NCBI GenBank assembly: GCA_964059195.1
Contig: CAXKWD010000011.1
Location: forward strand, 12,122,451 to 12,186,450
Origin: Ectobius pallidus
Taxonomy: Eukaryota; Arthropoda; Insecta; Blattodea; Ectobiidae
Direction: 5' to 3'
Length of the DNA stretch: 64,000 nt
Position numbers and translations under genes: made by a program. Below the pieces are notes generated by a model. That model was not told the origin of the DNA. It saw only the letters and a program-made list of their open reading frames with translations, and ran no database searches. Positions 57,555 to 64,000 of this stretch are shown piece by piece. How positions within the stretch are numbered: the first letter of the stretch is position 1; the number at the start of each line of letters is the position of its first letter.

Positions 57555-57692
57555 AGATGTACAATGTACAATGATCTGCCTGTTAGCATCAGAGTCATTA
57601 ATGACCTGAAAGTTTTTAAAAGACGTATCAGAAAGATTTTAATTCAATTGTGTCCATACAGTATTAATGAAGTAAATGTGGGTAATGCATGA
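57555..57692 (+). mobile_element. LINE C-terminal fragment (NDLPVSIR type)
   Basis: One frame reads YNDLPVSIRVINDLKVFKRR then IRKILIQLCPYSINEVN and stops at 57692. NDLP..IR....L..FK..L is the conserved end of CR1/Jockey-like ORF2 proteins. A TTA triplet array follows at 57749-57822, as expected for a LINE tail. Confidence 0.7.
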
Positions 57693-57748
57693 TTTATATT
57701 TAATCTTAGATATAGTGACAAGTCTTATGGCATTATGCTCAAACAGAC

Positions 57749-57771
57749 GATTATTATTATTATTATTATTA

Positions 57772-57822
<51 letters not shown>
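57749..57822. repeat. (ATT)n microsatellite
   Basis: About 24 units with one interruption (ATC), following a LINE 3' end. Poly-Asn/poly-Leu ORFs through it are not genes. Confidence 0.9.
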
Positions 57823-57823
<1 letters not shown>

Positions 57824-58067
57824 GATTGTCTCCCTGGGAAAAGAAGGGTAGCAAATCTTTTTCCCTTTTACTGTAGAATGTTAATTAGCAAAGACAACTA
57901 GACTTATACCGTAAATACAGAATTAGACAATGAATTGTTTAAAAATAATTATCAGGCAAGAATTGTACAAAGAATAAACGAACATTAGCATAAAATAAGT
58001 TGTAAGTTAATGGCACCCTGTATAAAATATAGAACTGGTAGAGAAAACTGTTTACATGTTTGGAAGT

Positions 58068-58777
58068 TAGATATTCAATTCAAGTAGAGAGAACAAACGA
58101 GTGGCGGAATTAAATGTTCGCGTTAAATGATATTCGAACAAATATTTGTATTGTAAGGTTTGCGTATAACTCCTGTCCGTTATTAATGAATCCCTCACAA
58201 GCTCGGTTTTATTCTTTACTTAGTGTTACTTTTTAGGACACAGCAGTATCATTAGAACAGCGGTCTAATGGTGGTAAGACGGATCTTTCAAGGGAGTTAC
58301 GAACAGAGCCTAAAGCATGGGTGCGCATCTGTGGCACATCGTGTCACTGTGCGGTAGGGGAATTTCTCCCACTACAGTCGCCCTTGACGTCAGCATAAAG
58401 CCGTTTCGACGTGACACTGAACATGAAGAAAAAATTTCTTACGTCACAGCAAGGGATGGGGACTAAAACGTTTCCCCTCAGTTGCTTACCTATGGCCTAA
58501 AGGGATAACAGAGAAGAAACATTTTTTGATGAGTCTGGTAGAAATTGTCTTTTTTGTTTTGTTTTTGTTTCTCTTACTTCCTAGTGTTTTTTATCTTTCT
58601 CTTTTTGTACAGAGGGAAATCAGTCTATATGCATTTAGCATCACACATTCCTCCAATTAAAAAGTGTTACTGTGTGTTTTTTTTAAGATGTGTACTGGTA
58701 AAATGACAAGTGTCGAATCCAGTAGACTCTTTTGTAATTTCATGGTACAATAAATATCATATCATATCATACCATAG
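58068..58777 (+). mobile_element. Possible retroelement with (CATAT)n tail, family unknown
   Basis: TTGGAAGT flanks it at 58060-58067 and 58778-58785. The right end reads GTACAATAAATATCATATC with ATCATACCATAG, like a polyadenylation signal plus simple tail. The flanks rejoin to match another repeat copy at 60545-60660 (CTGGTAGAGAAAA.CT.TTTACAT, then AAAATCCGGTAAAACATC), supporting an insertion. No protein recognised. Confidence 0.45.
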
Positions 58778-58785
58778 TTGGAAGT

Positions 58786-59698
58786 AAAGCTAAAATCCGG
58801 TAAAACATCGAGGCACAATTTTTTTTTTTTTTTGCTGTGTAATTGGTTTCTATAAATTTAGTATTTCTTATGTGTTGTCCTGTCAAGAAGAGAACAAATT
58901 GTAGTTTAGTTTCAGTCTATTCAAAGAAGATAAGATACTGTTCTAATTAACATGATTTAATTATTTTGACATTTTGTATACCTTTGAATGCAATAAGTGA
59001 CAGCAGAATTAAAAATAATGCTAATAATAATTCAATATGTGATTTATTAAAGAGTAACGTGTTAAAACTCGTAAATCACAGGAATACCTCTTAACCCCAG
59101 TAAGAAATGTAACAATAAAAAATAGTCAATTCTTCAAAATAAAATGTTTCAACACCTGACGTAAAACATTTTAGAGTTTTTAGCTACTACTCAGGCCTAC
59201 ATTTACCAGGTTTTCTAATTAAAGCTACTATATATTGTTAGGCAAACAATTTGACGTTTTTGTTCTGCAATCCAATTTATCACATTATTGTAGCCGGCTT
59301 TCTCATTTCACTTTCCAACTACACCCCTTTGTCGGTTTTTTCATGGTGCCAGTTCATGTATTACCGTGAATCTATTCTGTTTAAATTTCCCTATTAATTG
59401 AAGTGTAACATAACCACTTGGTCAAGGAAAATATCGCACGTACTGCTATTGTTAATTTTCATATTTCTGTATTCTTTTAAACAGTGCCTGAAATGTCTTA
59501 TATTCGCGAGAGGATATAAATAACTTGGACTGTTTAGTGGTACAGATTGTGGCCAAGCTCACGGAGTAACTGGAAATAACTCCACATGGTGTGGAATACT
59601 TATTCAAGGACAGGAGTCAATGCATCGAGAAATAAGAAATTTTCCATCTGTTAGATCAGTTCCTTTCCTTCTCAAAACTTACAAAATATAAACAAAAC
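58786..59698. other. Intron, no recognised feature
   Basis: AT-rich; nothing identified beyond the repeat edge noted at 58786-58845. Confidence 0.4.
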
Positions 59699-59711
59699 TT
59701 AATTTGAGATG

Positions 59712-59871
59712 GCCTCTAACTGAAATGAATACCAGGAGCAATACTGGGGGTAAAGTAGGCCGGTGCGTAAGGCTGACAACTTTACCACCTTCACTTTTCC
59801 GAATGTCTAAAATCTGGGAGCCTCAACCCCCTGGAACCCTCTGGGCCTCCATGGCCTGTATAGGGAACACT
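59712..59871 (+). mobile_element. SINE family 1, copy 5 (5' truncated)
   Basis: TTAATTTGAGATG at 59699-59711 and 59872-59884 is the target duplication. Only the 3' half of the family is present (from GAATACCAGGAGCAATACTG on); the tRNA head is missing. The only copy of this family on the + strand here. Confidence 0.93.
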
Positions 59872-59884
59872 TTAATTTGAGATG

Positions 59885-60770
59885 AAACTTGACCGAATCT
59901 CTTTTCACATCAGCACGAGTTATGAAATGATATCATTAAGATTTATGACAGTACAGTAAACATATGGGGACAGCTGATGTTCAGTGCCTGTTATTTTTAA
60001 TAAATTTTTCAGTATGTACGCAAATAATTATGTGTTATACAACTTCATGCCAGATAAGAGGACAAATGCATAACACAACTAACAGTCATTTTGGGGCCTT
60101 GGAATTTATACCTATTATTGGGTATATTCAGGTCGCTGTTGCCAAATGTGCTATTAGTGTTTCCCTATCAGCTTTAGTTTTTGAGATATGGTATTACTTT
60201 TATGCATATTATCCCATTTTACGTTTGATGTAAATCAAAAACAGTTCCTATTTGTAGCTTCTAAATCATGTGAAGAAAAAAGCAGCACACTAACATTACT
60301 TTAACATTACAATAACAATATAACATGGGGTATTTCAAAAAATTGATATCACATACTGTACGGTCGTTTATGACTGATGAGCTGTCAATTTGAGGGCCAA
60401 AAATAATCCATCTTTTAGTTTTTATGTACTTCGTACAGTTTTCGTCCTACGTGTCCAAAGTACGGTCAAGAACATTCAGTAGCTATATTATCAAGCAAGA
60501 TATTGTTTCGCTAGACTAAGAGTTTACGAATAAAATCCCCCTTGACAAAAGTAGAGCTGGTAGAGAAAAACTATTTACATATTTGGAATAAGCACACTAA
60601 GTATAGCCAAAATCCGGTAAAACATCAGAGACGCCAAACAAAAAGTTCTGTGTAATTATTATTATTATTACGTTGTTTGTATCTGGGGGTCCTAGTGTGA
60701 TAGTGGACAGGGTGCTTGATGGGGTTTTTCTATCCCACGTAAAGTGAACATGCCTGTTTGTGTGGGTTTC
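59885..60770. other. Intron, upstream of the last exon
   Basis: An 89-codon ORF (59964-60233) is unrecognised. A TTA tract lies at 60656-60669. It ends in the GTGGGTTTCAG acceptor. Confidence 0.4.
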
Positions 60771-60772
60771 AG

Positions 60773-61380
60773 AAAGCGGCGTCTGCATTCTGGACCCTGG
60801 TTCTCGCTACGTGACAACCTACATCAGTGTATCTCTGCCACTGTATTTCTTCCTCCCACTTCTGGTCACCATATGTAGCCACGCTCTCGTCCTGCTGCAG
60901 AGGCTGTCCTACCAGGAAGAAGACGAGTATCCTTTCCCATCTAGAATTATTCCTTCGGGACGTCGTGGACAAGTACTTCTGTGCTTTAGCTGTATTCTTC
61001 CGTTTCTAGGACGTTTACCATCTGTTCTGGCTGTAGTAATATGTTCAGCAAAACTCAGCTCTGAGCGGTCTGAACTAGAGGGCGATGATATCGAAGAGTT
61101 GTGTAGAGGGGGAAAATTTGATTTTATTATCGTATGGTTGAAATTCTTTTCAGTGACGTGTCTTCTCCCGATTTTGTTACTTTCGTGTTCGCCAAACTTG
61201 AGGAAACACATAAGACTTTGCTTCACAACAAAAATTCCTCGATGGATTTGCAGATGGACACGTCCGTGGAATGAGTCTGAGTCCCCCATTGAACTCTCCG
61301 TAAGATCAAAACCTGGTCCTTCTGACCAGCGTGCTCTTGGAGCTCACTCCCCTGAGGACGAGATATTGGAGATCGTTTAG
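60773..61380 (+). CDS. GPCR terminal exon: TM5 to C-terminus
   Basis: Acceptor GTGGGTTTCAG; the first two bases complete a codon with the last base of exon 34541-34686. It encodes about 202 residues to the TAG at 61378. First comes the second-loop cysteine (SGVCILDP), the usual disulphide partner of the TM3 cysteine. Then TM5 (YISVSLPLYFFLPLLVTICS, with the TM5 proline), TM6 (VLLCFSCILPFLGRLPSVL) and TM7 (FIIVWLKFFSVTCLLPILLL), followed by an amphipathic helix-8-like PNLRKHIRLCF. The NPxxY and CWxP boxes are changed (CLLPILL; ILPFLGRLP). The tail is Ser/Pro-rich and ends EILEIV, which could bind a PDZ domain. Plasma-membrane receptor; ligand and G protein unknown, and I do not recognise the subfamily. 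Confidence 0.85.
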
Positions 61381-61700
61381 GGTACTATCAGTCCTCTTGT
61401 GAATTTGTTCTCAGTGAAACACAATTACTTATCCCTTTATTCTTCACTTTCCATGGGTGCTATTTTTAGAAAACTGTACATATTGTATATATTGTACATT
61501 TTTCTATGTGGAAATTCTTTATAATAGATGTCATATAATACCATACTCTGCGAAAACGTGTAAATTTTACAACAAAAAATACAAAAACTATCAAAACCCT
61601 TCCTCTCTTTTAAATATTTTGCCTTGAAGAAAGTAATTTAAGAGTAAAATACATTGAAATAATAACTTAACTTTAAAAGTAATTAAAAATAAAGTAATAT
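61381..61700 (+). promoter_or_regulatory. GPCR 3' UTR with candidate poly(A) signal
   Basis: Sequence after the stop codon. AATAAA at 61688-61693 is the first good signal I see, giving a 3' UTR of about 320 nt. Not confirmed. Confidence 0.35.
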
Positions 61701-64000
61701 CTCTTTAGTTGCAGATTCATCGTGGTCACTTCTGTATGTCTACCTTTAACCTTGAAAGTGGAAAATACTAGAACATGAAAGTATTTTTTAAAAATTGCTT
61801 GAGTTAAGAGGAAAACTCTAAATTTTGACATAGCACGTAGCTGCCGTTTTGACTAAAGTAGTAGTTTAACTTCACTTAAAAATTTGAAAAGGATTTTAAT
61901 TTTTTAAGGAGTTTATTCCCAGTTTATTACTTTGCAATTTTATTGGAGCCAATAGGGAAATAAGGTTTGAAGCTGGACCTAACCCAGTCGGGTGTTTAAT
62001 GTTCCATAATACAGGGTATTGTATTGAAATTTGCTACGGGTTAATGCAGTCAGGTAAAAATCGTAAGAACGATGAACCAGTTAAATATGTAGTTTCTTTC
62101 TCTGTTAAACTGTGTAACATTCCAGAGTTTATATAAAGCTCCAAGTAGACTCAGACTGAAGCTTCTACTTTATTTAAATTCCAACGTTTGCTGTCCATTA
62201 TTTTTTTATTTCGTTTTTTTTTCACACGGGATAGATTGATGACATTGGAAACTTTCAGTAAAAGTTACTGCTTTTTTTTTTTTTTTTTTTTGTGGTAAGG
62301 AAATGAAATACGCCCAGACTCTTTGTTATTTTCTCGTTGGCCAAACACAGCTGAGCAGCAACATTTGCACTGATACATTCCCTTTACTAAAGTGTATTAG
62401 AATTTAAGGGGGTTCAACCTACTTTTTGCAAAATCCTGAATAATTTGACTTTTACTGGGCAGGATTTTTATAAAATATCGCTCACTTATTCTATCTGAGA
62501 ATATCTTTAGTTTAATATAATATAGCCTAACACGTATAATACTCGTCTATTATATATTTTGGATATTTTCTGACTAAAATCATACCGTCCATTTAAATAT
62601 ATGGCACAGTAAAATAATTGATGGTGCGACCAAAATGTGGACAAATTTCAAAGCTGGTCAAGTTACAGAAAATTCCCTAATAGTTAACTTTATAGTTACA
62701 AGATTTTAAAAAATTACACTCCCTCATTTGTTTCTGAATTATTGCATTATAACAAAATTATGTAAGTGGTATTGTAATTAATCGAAAAGTATCATGAAAT
62801 CTGCCTACAGTGATATGTAAAATCTGCGTTATATAGCACAGTGAAATGCTCCTATTTTGAAGAATTTAATTGATAAGAATAAATCTTACCTCAGAATTAG
62901 ATAGGAAGTATATTATTCTCTTTATTGCTCAGCATATACATTAATATTATCGAGGAAACGATTTATTTTAAGCTATAAGGTACCAGTGTAGCGAAAAAGG
63001 ACATAATTGTGAATAATCTTATTTTTTCAAGAAAGGAAAGAATTACACGTGGAACAATTACAGGCATGTATGAAATTTATTGAACGTGAACAATTTTTTT
63101 GTACATATTGACATTACTGACCAGCGTCGATTTTGAAATTTCAAAATTAAGAGCTTTTGCTCTGTGATCTACATCACTATTAATTTTAATTAACTCTTCC
63201 ATCTCTTGATGCTTAATTTACAGGATTTGTTTCGCCTAAAAGCCATGCTTAAAGCACACCTGCTCAGCCGTACAAGTCACTAGGAACTGACTGTTGCTAA
63301 GCACAGAATTTTCTAAATTTGGGTTTATTTCTATGGATTGCAGTTGCTATTCCTTTATAAATACAGTAAAGGTGTTTATACCGGTAGAGGAGGTGGAAAT
63401 TCGTCTGCAGCAGCTCTCCCTACATTCAAAAATCTAGACACGTATTTTACATGGTCTAACATTAAGAATTACGTATTTCAGTTTAAAATGCTGTTCAAGA
63501 TGCGAGATATACAGGTGGTCATCTTACAGAGAATAAGTAACAGATGATTTTAAAAATGATTTTCTAGTGTATGAGCCCCCTTGGTGAGAACCGCTTACTG
63601 CAGAAAGGCATCATGTCCATTACATAGTTTTATAGTAGCGATGGACTAGTTCCATATCTGCAGGCCTTTGCTATCGGGTGGACAAGTTTCCTTTCTGTGT
63701 TGATGTTGGATTAATTGCTTATCTGCAGTAACGGTGAGGTACTGTGTGAGTGATGGGAGTTGACATGTAGTGAATGTAGTGGGTGAAGGGTTCTGTATGT
63801 GTATGGCATGACTTTGGTGAAGGTTTGTTAAACTGCTTTTAGTGTAAAAGGTGGTGGTATGTGATTTGCAAGCAAACATTATTGTTCAGAAAAATGCACA
63901 CGAAAATTTCACTTTCTTCGGTTCCTCAGATGTTCTCGACGACTGTATGTATGCTTTGTAGTCATATTCTCCACAGTAGAAAGTTTGATCAGGGCCCTGT
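61701..64000. other. No recognised feature
   Basis: Intergenic, AT-rich, with long T runs near 62212 and 62270-62291. ORFs at 63338-63547 (+) and 63879-63646 (-) have no recognisable motif. Confidence 0.4.

Noticed and set aside
63120..63215. Minus-strand peptide EISKSTL as a helix-turn-helix of a pogo-like transposase
   Set aside because: Too short and without other family motifs.

Overview
This window looks like a stretch of a large, repeat-rich insect nuclear genome. It is AT-rich and dense in transposons, with introns of many kilobases and canonical GT/AG splice signals. There are no operons and no bacterial-style genes. The mix of non-LTR retrotransposons, tRNA-derived SINEs, hAT, Harbinger-like and mariner relics would suit a cockroach or termite, but that is an inference, not something the sequence proves.

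Only one host gene is visible, on the + strand from about 15.6 to 61.4 kb. Three exons (30945-31047, 34541-34686, 60773-61380) join in phase to encode TM3 to the C-terminus of a divergent rhodopsin-type GPCR, with the arginine codon of its ERF motif split by an intron. A further phase-1/1 exon (15612-15815) looks like the end of a C-type-lectin-like domain and may be its extracellular N-terminus. I could not find exons for TM1 and TM2. The last intron is 26 kb and holds most of the retrotransposons.

Layout. 0-2 kb: 5'-truncated LINE (-). 2.6-4.8 kb: 41-bp minisatellite split by a TA-target element and a TAA-target (Harbinger-type) element. 5.5-6.1 kb: decayed Harbinger transposase. 6.8-7.8 kb: hAT element with internal tandem repeats. 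10-25 kb: MITEs, five or more tRNA-related SINE families, mariner 3' ends and the lectin-like exon. 26-31 kb: LINE 3' ends, long triplet arrays, and a transposon-type pseudogene split by a hAT MITE just before the TM3 exon. 32-40 kb: hAT, Harbinger and fold-back mariner elements, and an inverted SINE pair inside a palindrome. 41-55 kb: three LINEs, including a full-length RTE-like element with an uninterrupted 1004-codon ORF and perfect 13-bp target duplications. 55-60.7 kb: microsatellites and small repeats. 60.8-61.4 kb: GPCR terminal exon. 61.4-64 kb: no recognised gene.

The window's main value is its stratigraphy. Many insertions can be delimited to the base by target-site duplications, and several are nested (LINE and SINE inside a hAT MITE; SINE pair inside a palindrome; MITE inside a pseudogene). 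Three different mariner families show the same odd shape, two 3' ends facing outward.
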